Below are positions 1 through 6,690 of a DNA stretch of 64,000 nucleotides, piece after piece. The position numbers and the translations under genes were made by a program. The stretch lies in assembly GCA_900177435.1 (NCBI GenBank), contig FXAI01000006.1:1-64000 (forward strand), given 5' to 3'. Below the pieces are notes generated by a model. That model saw only the letters and a list, made by a program, of their open reading frames with translations. It ran no database searches and was not told the origin of the DNA. Source of the DNA: Alteromonadaceae bacterium Bs31 (GTDB taxonomy: Bacteria; Pseudomonadota; Gammaproteobacteria; Pseudomonadales; Cellvibrionaceae). The first letter of the stretch is position 1; each line of letters begins with the position of its first letter.

Positions 1-134
1 TTACAGGGATGTAATTGGTAGAACGACTCAGGAGACAAAGTCGAGCAGTTGCCGAGAAATTGGTCCAGTGCGAAGCGCTGGTAAAAAGCTTCAGTAGGAC
101 ACCAAAACCTACTATAAAAACATCCCCCCTTTAG

Positions 135-222
135 GCCCGGGTGGTGAAATTGGTAGACACAGGGGACTTAAAATCCCCCGACCTTAACGGTCGTGCCGGT
201 TCAAGTCCGGCCCCGGGCACCA
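135..222 (+). tRNA. tRNA-Leu, anticodon UAA
   Basis: Cloverleaf with acceptor stem GCCCGGG/CCCGGGC, an anticodon stem GGGGA/TCCCC enclosing the loop CTTAAAA (anticodon TAA), a long class II variable arm GACC-TTAAC-GGTC, a TpsiC arm with TTCAAGT, discriminator A and an encoded CCA. The long variable arm and the anticodon identify a leucine tRNA reading UUA. The integrase gene begins about 160 bases downstream in the same direction, so the 3' end of this tRNA is the likely attachment site of the element. Confidence 0.95.
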
Positions 223-384
223 CTTACCTGTCTAACCCCGTCTAATAAAGTCCAAAAACACTCTGAAAGCCCTGTATTTGCTGGGATTGACGTCTAAGCC
301 CGTCTTGCCGAGTTTATTGCTATCCAAAATAAATGCTAGTACCGTTGCTGGTATTACGAGTTCAATTTTGGGTGATACCAGCAA

Positions 385-1653
385 ATGAGCGAGCGTAAGC
401 AAACCACGGGCTACCAACGCCAAAAACTCACCGACGCCATGGTGCGCAAAGCGCCCACCAAGGAAAAGGACTATTGGCTGGACGACGGTGTCGCGCTGCG
501 CCTGCTGGTAAGAAAGAACGGCACCAAATGCTGGCGCTTCAACTACCGCTTTGCGGGTAAACAGAAAACGCTGGCCATGGGTATTTACCCTCAAGTCACC
601 CTAAAACAAGCCCGCACCCAACTCGAAGAAGCCAAAACCAGCATAAAAGCGGGTATCGACCCCTCCTATAAGAAGAAGCAAGAGCGCCTGATGAATATGG
701 ACCAAGGCGAAGCACTCTTCATCAACATCGCCAAAGAATGGTGGGAACACCAAAGCGGCACCTGGTCCGCAGATCACCGCCAGCGTGTGTGGACGCGGCT
801 CGAACAAAACACTCACTTAATTGCCCAGAGGCCCATCACTGAAATCAAACCGCAAGATGTGATTTACGTGATTCGCCAAACGGAAAAACGCGGCGCATTG
901 GATGTAGCAGGCAGAGTGCTGCAAGACATCTCCCGCGTGTGCAGCTATGCCGTGCAAACCGGCCGCCTGGAAGTGAACCCAGCGGCGGAACTTAAAAACA
1001 TACGCAAAACCCGCAAAGTTGAATACCGCGCATCGCTCGATAACGAAGAACTACCAGGCTTCTTACAGGCGCTGGAAAGCTACGACGGCCGAGGCCGTAA
1101 ACTCACCAAATACGCTATTCAACTGCTGGTTTACACCTTTATTCGGCCCGGCGAATTGCGCGGCGCACGCTGGGAAGAAATTAGTTTTGAAGAAAAGCTC
1201 TGGCGAATACCCGCCAACAGAATGAAAATGAAAACTGAACACTTGGTGCCGCTTTCCAATCAGGCTATTGAGCTGCTCGAACAGCTTCAAGGCATCACCG
1301 GGCGCTACCCACTCATCTTCCCCTCAGAAAAACGCCGCGAAGAATGCATGAGCGACAACACCATGCGTCGCGCAATTTTCAAACTCGGCTACGACGGCAG
1401 CGAGCCCGGCAAAAACAAATGCACACCCCACGGCTTTCGCGCCAATGCCACAAGCATACTTAACGAGGCTGGATTTAACCCCGATGCTGTCGAAAGGAAA
1501 ATGGCCCACATGGAGCGCAACAAGGTTCGCGCGGCTTATATTCACCATGCCCGCTACCTGGATGAGCGCCGCGAGATGATGCAGTGGTGGGCAGACTTCT
1601 TAGATCAATCCAGGAATAGTGGGAAGCTCCCGCCAATCAAGTGGCAGGCCTAG
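385..1653 (+). CDS. tyrosine recombinase, P4-type integrase
   Basis: A 422-residue site-specific recombinase of the P4/CP4-57 integrase type. It has an N-terminal DUF4102-like arm-binding domain (about residues 12-95), a core-binding helical region (about 105-205) and the C-terminal catalytic domain. Visible catalytic residues are Arg254 in IRPGELRGARW, the HGFR box with His349 and Arg352, and the nucleophile Tyr385 in AAYIHHARYL. Length and motif spacing are normal, so the protein looks intact. It lies just downstream of tRNA-Leu and reads away from it, as is usual for elements integrated in a tRNA 3' end. No strong ribosome binding site is visible before the ATG. Together with the alpA relic downstream it marks an integrative element or satellite; the gene itself shows no decay. 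Confidence 0.93.
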   Translation: MSERKQTTGYQRQKLTDAMVRKAPTKEKDYWLDDGVALRLLVRKNGTKCWRFNYRFAGKQKTLAMGIYPQVTLKQARTQLEEAKTSIKAGIDPSYKKKQERLMNMDQGEALFINIAKEWWEHQSGTWSADHRQRVWTRLEQNTHLIAQRPITEIKPQDVIYVIRQTEKRGALDVAGRVLQDISRVCSYAVQTGRLEVNPAAELKNIRKTRKVEYRASLDNEELPGFLQALESYDGRGRKLTKYAIQLLVYTFIRPGELRGARWEEISFEEKLWRIPANRMKMKTEHLVPLSNQAIELLEQLQGITGRYPLIFPSEKRREECMSDNTMRRAIFKLGYDGSEPGKNKCTPHGFRANATSILNEAGFNPDAVERKMAHMERNKVRAAYIHHARYLDERREMMQWWADFLDQSRNSGKLPPIKWQA

Positions 1654-1809
1654 CGGGAGCCTTTGGCTCTCAAGGAATTTCAAAATGCGTTCTCAATATT
1701 TTTTCAGCTATCTGTAAGTAATTGTTTTTATTAGATTTATATGTTTGATATTTTGTAGATTGTGTCGTATATTTGTATGCATTAACTGTCGTATTTTTGT
1801 GAGATAAAC

Positions 1810-2223
1810 ATGCCTGCTAAGTCATTGAAAAGTAAGGTTAAATACAGAATTGGCCGCGCCCGAGGCACGGTGTTCACACCGAAAGACTTTCTTGATCTGT
1901 CCGATCGGGACCAGATTGGGCGTGTGTTGCGCCAAATGGTCTCTGCAGGTGAGCTTATTAAGTTTGGCCAGGGCTTGTACGCAAAATCAAAACAATCCAA
2001 GCTAACTGGAAAGATCATTCCTGTTAAGCCTTTGCCTGAGCTGGCGAAAGAAGCGCTCACAGAAAAACTAAAGGTAAAAGTGGTGCCTGCGAGTGAAACG
2101 GAAGCATACAACTCAGGCAAATCAACACAAATTCCTACAGGGCGAGTTATTGCTGTTAAGGGTCGCGTATCCCGTAAAATGGCTTTTGATGGTAAATCAA
2201 TCAAGTACCAATATGTCTCTTGA
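1810..2223 (+). CDS. AbiEi-like antitoxin (DUF6088 family)
   Basis: A 137-residue protein resembling the DUF6088/AbiEi-like family, the antitoxin and transcription-repressor half of type IV AbiE toxin-antitoxin modules. The N-terminal part (TVFTPKDFLDL ... QIGRVLRQMVSAGELIKFGQGLYA) reads as a winged helix typical of these proteins. The C-terminal half is basic, with GRVIAVKGRVSRK. Its stop lies 11 bases inside the next gene, the arrangement expected of the translationally coupled abiEi-abiEii pair. Antitoxins of this type normally repress their own promoter; the AT-rich 150 bases upstream would hold it, but I see no clear operator. The antitoxin looks intact although its partner is frameshifted. 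Confidence 0.8.
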   Translation: MPAKSLKSKVKYRIGRARGTVFTPKDFLDLSDRDQIGRVLRQMVSAGELIKFGQGLYAKSKQSKLTGKIIPVKPLPELAKEALTEKLKVKVVPASETEAYNSGKSTQIPTGRVIAVKGRVSRKMAFDGKSIKYQYVS

Positions 2224-3135
2224 TGCAGACACGCTCAATGAAATTGCCTCCGAGCTTGGCGTAGACGTATCGTTTATTGAAAAAGACTGGTACGCCTGCC
2301 AAGCACTTAAAGCGATATCTTCCATCGGAAATGAAAACTTTACGATTATTTTCTCGGGCGGAACGTCGCTCTCAAAAGCTCATGGCTTAATCCAGCGATT
2401 TTCTGAGGACCTGGATTTTAGGTGTCTCTACACCAACAGCATGTCTGGCAACCAGCAAAAGAAAGCTCTTAGTAAGCTCCGAGAACAAATTGTCGATTCT
2501 GTGCAACAACTTGATGGTCTTGAAATCAACAAAGAACAAATGCAAGTTGCGAGCAACTATATATTAAATTCCCACTGCTGTATAAAAGCCTGTTCGACCA
2601 ACATCAGGCTTTACGACCTCACTTAGAAATCGAATTCAGCTTTACCCAACCTCAGTTAGAGCCAACCACCGAAAGCATAACTTCATTTGTAAGTAGTTTT
2701 AGCGGTGAGGAAGGCGAAGCAAACATACCATGCTTATCACCAACAGAAATTGCAGCCGACAAACTAAGCGCTCTATGCTGGAGGGTGATAAAACGCGATA
2801 GAAACAGCGAAGGCGATGACCCAACTTTGGTTCGTCATATCCATGACTTAAGCGCACTAAACGGAATAATCTCCGGAGATATTGAGCAGTTTTATTCGCT
2901 CTTTAACGCGAGTCACGACATCGACCAGGGTAGCACTGCAAGGCAAACTGGAATGCAAGCTTTAGAAGCAGTAGGAAATATGATTGAAGAATTAAAATCA
3001 GATGGCCTCTACCAAAAAGAATATGAGCAATTTGTAGCATCAATGTCGTATGCGTCAGATGATGAGCAAATTGATTTTAGCCAAGCTATTGAAAAGTTGT
3101 CTGAGCTGCACGGGTATCTTAAAGCGATATCATAA
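2213..3135 (+). pseudogene. AbiEii-type nucleotidyltransferase toxin, frameshifted
   Basis: The natural start is the ATG at 2213, overlapping the antitoxin stop. The first part reads MSLDADTLNEIASELGVD, followed by the nucleotidyltransferase signature FSGGTSLSKAH and EDLDFR (the GGTSL...D-D pattern of AbiEii/AbiGii toxins, which transfer nucleotides to tRNA or other targets). That frame closes at 2626. From about 2569 the family reading continues in the frame one base earlier (FPLLYKSLFDQHQALRPHLEIEFSF...) to a stop at 3135, including SPTEIAADKLSALCWRVIKRD and a C-terminal helical region. The shift fits loss of one A from a run at 2566-2568 (TTAAATTCC for TTAAAATTCC). Restoring one base gives a protein of about 307 residues, the normal family size. 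Either a genuine inactivation or a sequencing error in a homopolymer. Confidence 0.8.
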
Positions 3136-3150
3136 TCCGTGGTAAAAAAA

Positions 3151-3327
3151 TTATTCGAAAAGCGCCTTTTTCAGTAGCTGATATTGTTCATTGTCTTCGG
3201 GCCAATCTTCAGTTTTAGATTTAATCCATTTCCAAAAATACGGCGACGCCTTTTTTCTTGCCTGTAAATATGGGTTGCATTTTTTACGAGTAAGATAGCA
3301 TAAGCTTACAAAATAATTGGAGAAAAA
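3151..3327 (-). pseudogene. unidentified minus-strand reading frame, possible gene relic
   Basis: On the minus strand a stop-free frame of about 58 codons ends at 3151. It contains segments such as CYLTRKKCNPYLQARKKA, PYFWKWIKSKTEDWPEDN and EQYQLLKKALFE, whose composition (many W, Y, K, E) looks like protein rather than random frame. There is no ATG, GTG or TTG start in a sensible place and the upstream stop is at 3328-3330. I do not recognise it. It lies convergent to the AbiEii relic, so it may be the C-terminal scrap of a gene lost with the rest of the element. Confidence 0.3.
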
Positions 3328-3413
3328 CTATGTTTCCATTTTTGGTTTGTTGCTGTCTTATTGCGGCATTTACGCAGTTTGACTTGATTTTTTTACTGTT
3401 AGGAGGATTTTCT

Positions 3414-3632
3414 ATGAGTGTATTTTGCAAGAGTGGCGCGACCGATTGTGCCACCAAAAAGCCAGATTGGCAACGAGACGTTCAAGAAACGCAAAACGAC
3501 ATTATCGGTGAGTTTTTGGAGCTAACACCGATTAACCCCGCAACGGGCTTGCCAGGCATTGGTAGCAATGGAGTAGATGTAGGAGGCAATGTTTTCGTCT
3601 TTGAGAACACAAATATTGATGAAATAGGCTAA
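3414..3632 (+). CDS. small hypothetical protein, 72 residues
   Basis: An ATG at 3414 is preceded by a near-perfect ribosome binding site (AGGAGG at 3401-3406, seven bases before the start), which makes this internal start more likely than the in-frame ATG at 3330. The peptide begins MSVFCKSGATDCATKKPDWQ and has an acidic middle (QETQNDIIGEFLELTP) and a glycine-rich tail (GLPGIGSNGVDVGGNVF). It has two cysteines, no transmembrane segment and no motif I recognise. A short hairpin (CCCC-gaaaa-GGGG) lies just after the stop at 3647-3659. It sits inside the integrated element between the AbiE pair and the alpA relic. If the ATG at 3330 is used instead, the protein gains a hydrophobic leader of 28 residues. 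Confidence 0.5.
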   Translation: MSVFCKSGATDCATKKPDWQRDVQETQNDIIGEFLELTPINPATGLPGIGSNGVDVGGNVFVFENTNIDEIG

Positions 3633-3713
3633 AAAACTGTTAAAAACCCCGAAAAGGGGATAAATCTAGAACAGGTTCTGCAAGCTTCTGGTTAAAAATA
3701 GGCATGAAATTTT

Positions 3714-3965
3714 ATGTCTAGTGAAAAACATTTTCATGCTGTCCGTATCCACCCCTCTGATATTGGTATCTCCAGTCCGAGGGTGATTTACAAAAAACCA
3801 GGGGAAAGAGAAGTTGGCGCTTTGCTAGATGAATATGAGAAGTCCAGCCTTAATAAGCTTGGTGTTTCCGACGATTGCAAGCGTAAGTTTGTTGCGCCCT
3901 GGCTTTTAGTTATGAAAAGCTATTTTTGGTCCCTCCCAATATTGGTAAATATACGCCTTTCGTGA
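3714..3965 (+). CDS. hypothetical protein, 83 residues
   Basis: Unrecognised. It begins MSSEKHFHAVRIHPSDIG and continues with charged, soluble-looking sequence (KKPGEREVGALLDEYEKSS) to about residue 70. The last 15 residues run into the 3' end of the alpA relic on the other strand and are probably not original. No good ribosome binding site is visible. It may be the 5' part of a gene truncated when the element rearranged. The evidence is only codon composition and an open frame. Confidence 0.4.
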   Translation: MSSEKHFHAVRIHPSDIGISSPRVIYKKPGEREVGALLDEYEKSSLNKLGVSDDCKRKFVAPWLLVMKSYFWSLPILVNIRLS

Positions 3966-4191
3966 ATGGTATTCACGAGAGACCGAATATCATCGGCAGT
4001 ACAACATCCAGAAAGGTGATCAATATAAAAAGTAATTTCGGAGGTGGGCAGCGTACTAAACCCTCTACCAATTTTCAGGGGCGAGGCAATAAATCGTCAG
4101 TAATCCAGTTGTAAACTGTTGCACGGGAGCAATTAAGAAGAGACGGTAGCTTTGAGGTGCGTACCAAACCCAAATTAGATTCTAGAGACAT
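3920..4191 (-). pseudogene. AlpA-family excision regulator, single-base frameshift
   Basis: Minus strand, starting with the ATG at 4191 preceded by AAAGGA. The first 38 residues, MSLESNLGLVRTSKLPSLLN followed by CSRATVYNWITDDLLPRP, are the winged/helix-turn-helix of AlpA-type regulators (prophage CP4-57 regulatory family). The frame then hits TGA, but one base over it continues as LKIGRGFSTLPTSEI ... DDIRSLVNTIHERR to a stop at 3920. That continuation is the expected second half (lysine-rich beta wing, then ESEV/DEIR-type helix and an ending HERR). The break coincides with the G run at 4078-4081 and is repaired by adding one base, giving 90 residues, a normal AlpA length. Family role: DNA-binding activator of integrase-mediated excision in P4-like islands. 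Its presence agrees with the P4-type integrase at the left end. Confidence 0.8.
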
Positions 4192-4271
4192 CGTATTTCC
4201 TTTGTGTCAAAACGTTAAAATTTGTGAGATGAAAAATGATGCTTGCCAGCCGAACTTTGTTTGGTGGTAAA

Positions 4272-4289
4272 GCTTCCTGCTTTGGAAGC
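4272..4289. repeat. short inverted repeat
   Basis: GCTTCC-tgcttt-GGAAGC, a six-base stem with a six-base loop. It lies about 50 bases before a second palindrome and directly before the small gene at 4400. The pair of palindromes looks like a miniature repeat element rather than a terminator, because no T run follows. Confidence 0.45.
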
Positions 4290-4340
4290 CAAAGGGTCTG
4301 GTTTCTTATAACGTAGAACACATTACCTTTACCCAGTATG

Positions 4341-4365
4341 CGTTCCCACGCAGAGCATGGGAACG
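4341..4365. repeat. REP-like palindrome CGTTCCCA...TGGGAACG
   Basis: A perfect eight-base inverted repeat (CGTTCCCA and TGGGAACG) around the loop CGCAGAGCA. Palindromes of the form CGTTCCCACGC...GGGAACG are dispersed in many proteobacterial genomes. A relic of a REP-associated (Y1-type) transposase lies at 16.5 kb in this same window and is a plausible mobiliser, but that link is inference. Confidence 0.6.
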
Positions 4366-4399
4366 AGATAAAACTGAAAAAATATATGAAGGAACAATA

Positions 4400-4672
4400 A
4401 TGTCTTACAACTATAAAGATTTGAACTATAGACGTGAGGCCTTGGATATTTACGAAAAGCACTTATGTTGTATTGATATCAATGAATGTGATGACGACGA
4501 GGCAGAAGAGCTTCAGGATGATATTCTATACACAGGGCGTTTAAAAGCGCTAACCAATCGCTTAATTGAAAAATGGGAAGGTCACCTAATGTCTGAACGA
4601 CTAGTGGGCAACCGCCCGGGACGCATTGAGCCAAGGGCAGTAAAACGAGGCCAAAAGCCTATTCTCTATTAA
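4400..4672 (+). CDS. hypothetical protein fused to a transposase relic
   Basis: A 90-residue reading frame with a ribosome binding site (AAGGAA) 6-11 bases before the ATG. The first 60 residues (MSYNYKDLNYRREALDIYEK, then an acidic stretch with ECDDDEAEELQDD and a helical LKALTNRLIEKWEG) are unrecognised. The last 25, LVGNRPGRIEPRAVKRG, match the conserved C-terminal box of IS4-family transposases. The most economical reading is that a host gene was truncated by an insertion sequence that has since decayed, leaving a chimeric frame. Whether the chimera is expressed as protein is unknown. Confidence 0.4.
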   Translation: MSYNYKDLNYRREALDIYEKHLCCIDINECDDDEAEELQDDILYTGRLKALTNRLIEKWEGHLMSERLVGNRPGRIEPRAVKRGQKPILY

Positions 4673-4737
4673 CAATACCAAGAGGGCAGGCAAGACAAAA
4701 CGTTCAGAAAAAGGGCCACCCTAAAAAGCTTAAGTAA
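4585..4737 (+). mobile_element. IS4-family transposase C-terminal relic
   Basis: The box VGNRPGRIEPRAVKR is characteristic of the C terminus of IS4-family DDE transposases. After a one-base shift near 4648 the same protein continues as PKAYSLLTIPRGQ then ARQNVQKKGHPKKLK and a stop at 4735-4737; the ending HPKKLK is also typical. Only this tail remains: no DDE core is found upstream. This is the third single-base frameshift in the 1-5 kb region. Confidence 0.65.
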
Positions 4738-5051
4738 GTGCCATTCGGATCTGCTCCCTGTTATTCATCGATTATTAAATAGCAGGCCCGTGGTTTATCA
4801 CCCATACTCAAGCTTGGTAACTACGGCTTATTCCTTGAGCAGCACTAAGTTTGCTCAAATCGTATTTCAACATAAAACAGCCTGTGACAAACCACCTTTT
4901 AGAGAGTATACACAGCGATTTGCAGCGCAGTTGCAGTTGGGCTGGGATAAACTTCCGGATAAAACGCCTGTTTCAGCCGCTCAACGTCCAAACAGTGGCG
5001 CGCATTACGCCGTATACTAGTGTAATTATCCAGTCATTTTCGGTGTACTAA

Positions 5052-6254
5052 ATGAATCTTTTGAAATTATTCGCCTGTCTTAGCTTTACAACGATGCTCC
5101 TCGCCTGTGGCGGGGCCGACCGTGGCAGCGTGGACCTCAGCAAAAACAACAGCTCATCTAGCAGCTCTAGCTCCAGCAGCGCTAGCTCCAGTAGTTCTAG
5201 CTCCAGTAGTTCTAGCTCCAGCTCTGGTACGAGTATTCGCTTGCATACTCAGGCCGATTTTCCAATTGGCGTAGCAGTTACTGCAGATAACTCATCCAAT
5301 AGTTTCCTAAACTCCAACCAAAAACAAGCTGTCATCGGCCAGCAATTCAGTCAGATTACCGCGGGAAACATTATGAAGATGAGCTACCTGCACCCTGCTG
5401 AAAATACGTACTCCTGGAGTCAGGCCGACACAATGATTGCATGGGCAGATAGCAATGGTATTGAGGTGCATGGACATACGCTCATCTGGCATTCGGACTA
5501 TCAGGTTCCAGACTGGATGAAAAGCTATACAGGCGACTGGCAAGCGATGCTCGACAAGCACGTTAGCGACATTGTCGCGCATTTTGGGGCCGATGTTGTT
5601 AGTTGGGATGTTGTAAACGAAGCCTTTGAAGGCTCTGGCTACCGGAACTCAATTTTTTATCAGCAGTTAGGTGCAGCTTACATAGAAAACGCATTTGTCG
5701 CAGCGCGCGCCGCAGATGCCGATGTGGACTTGTACTATAACGACTACAGTCTAGTGGATAACGGCGCAAAATTTGGGCATGTACTGGACATGGCAGAAGA
5801 TTTTCAGGGCAGGGGGGTTCCGCTGAGCGGCATTGGTTTCCAAATGCATATTCAAAGGGACAGCCCGTCCATCAGCAATATACGTGCTGCCTTCAAAGCC
5901 GTTGCCGACCTTGGTTTAAAAGTGAAGATTACCGAGCTGGATATTCCGCTCAACAATCCCTATGTAAGTGATGACAGTTTTCCGCAATACTCTGTTTTCT
6001 CAGCAGAAGCCGCAGAGGTACAAAAGCAACGCTATAAAGCGGTGGTACAAGCTTACCTGGATGAAGTGCCAGCAGCACAGCGCGGTGGTATTACTGTGTG
6101 GGGCTTGGTGGATAGCGAAAGCTGGCTTCTCTCTTTCTTTGACGTGCGCAATGGTGTGGATGACTGGCCCTTATTGTTCTCTGGCCCAAGCGGAGGGCCG
6201 TATACGGCAAAACCCGCACTGGAAGGGTTTGAAGAGGCATTGCGCGGGGAGTAA
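5052..6254 (+). CDS. GH10 endo-1,4-beta-xylanase, lipoprotein
   Basis: A 400-residue xylanase that cleaves internal beta-1,4 bonds of xylan. It has a lipoprotein signal (MNLLKLFACLSFTTMLLACG, lipobox LLAC with Cys19), then a poly-serine linker to about residue 59, then one GH10 TIM barrel. Diagnostic segments are HTLIWHSDYQVPDWM, the acid/base glutamate in SWDVVNEAFEG, DLYYNDYSLVD, GIGFQMHIQ and the nucleophile glutamate in KITELDIP, ending with TVWGLVDSESW. No CBM is attached, unlike the other GH10 in this window. The lipid anchor implies it stays on the cell surface and acts on nearby or already solubilised xylan. A hairpin terminator follows 94 bases after the stop. Confidence is high because all GH10 blocks are present in order and the length is normal. 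Confidence 0.95.
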   Translation: MNLLKLFACLSFTTMLLACGGADRGSVDLSKNNSSSSSSSSSSASSSSSSSSSSSSSSGTSIRLHTQADFPIGVAVTADNSSNSFLNSNQKQAVIGQQFSQITAGNIMKMSYLHPAENTYSWSQADTMIAWADSNGIEVHGHTLIWHSDYQVPDWMKSYTGDWQAMLDKHVSDIVAHFGADVVSWDVVNEAFEGSGYRNSIFYQQLGAAYIENAFVAARAADADVDLYYNDYSLVDNGAKFGHVLDMAEDFQGRGVPLSGIGFQMHIQRDSPSISNIRAAFKAVADLGLKVKITELDIPLNNPYVSDDSFPQYSVFSAEAAEVQKQRYKAVVQAYLDEVPAAQRGGITVWGLVDSESWLLSFFDVRNGVDDWPLLFSGPSGGPYTAKPALEGFEEALRGE

Positions 6255-6347
6255 AGGAATTAAGCATTGGCCACCACTAGCCTCGGCTATATTTCATTGG
6301 CTAGGCGCTGCTTTTACTCTTGCTTGACTTAGTGTTTACCTAAAAGA

Positions 6348-6376
6348 ACCGGCGCACTCAACCACGCCGGTTTTTA
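6348..6376 (+). terminator. rho-independent terminator after the GH10 xylanase
   Basis: ACCGGCG-cactcaaccac-CGCCGGT followed by TTTTTACTTT. A seven-base GC-rich stem with a T tract on the plus strand. Confidence 0.7.
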
Positions 6377-6391
6377 CTTTACTTAGCAGGG

Positions 6392-6690
6392 TTAAAGCTT
6401 ATCGAGCATTAGAGAATGAGAGCTTTCATCACTCTTATTAAATGAGCACATGCTCAACATATAATCCTGTTTAAACACAATACTAAATGCGCTAGGCTCG
6501 CGATAAAGCTCTAATATTTCCCACCCCTTTTCACTGTAGGTAATAGAGCAATTTTATAAGCCCTCTATTCTGAAGCATTGAAACCGGTCACTTTTTGGCA
6601 GAGGTTCCTTAAAGATAAAAAGGCTAGCAGGTATTACCAGCCATGGTTTTCCGCGTTGTTCAGGACATAAAATAAAGTCGGCCGTTACCT
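6392..6690 (-). pseudogene. unidentified minus-strand coding relic
   Basis: Reading the minus strand in the frame one base off from the gene that ends at 6691, there is protein-like sequence with a single internal stop at 6554-6556. It runs EVTADFILCPEQRGKPWLVI, PASLFIFKEPLPKSDRFQ, CFRIEGL, stop, NCSITYSEKGWEILELYRE, PSAFSIVFKQDYMLSMCSFN, to a stop at 6392. No start codon is evident upstream. I do not recognise the family. It could be the tail of a lost gene, or a former extension of the adjacent protein after a frameshift. Confidence 0.35.

Noticed and set aside
1..134. tRNA-like segment GGGATGTAATTGGTAGAACGAC near the left edge
   Set aside because: Some D-arm-like and anticodon-stem-like pairing, but no acceptor stem or TpsiC arm could be completed.
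223..5050. attR copy of the tRNA-Leu 3' end
   Set aside because: I scanned the region for the CCGGTTCAAGTCCGGC block and found no second copy by eye.
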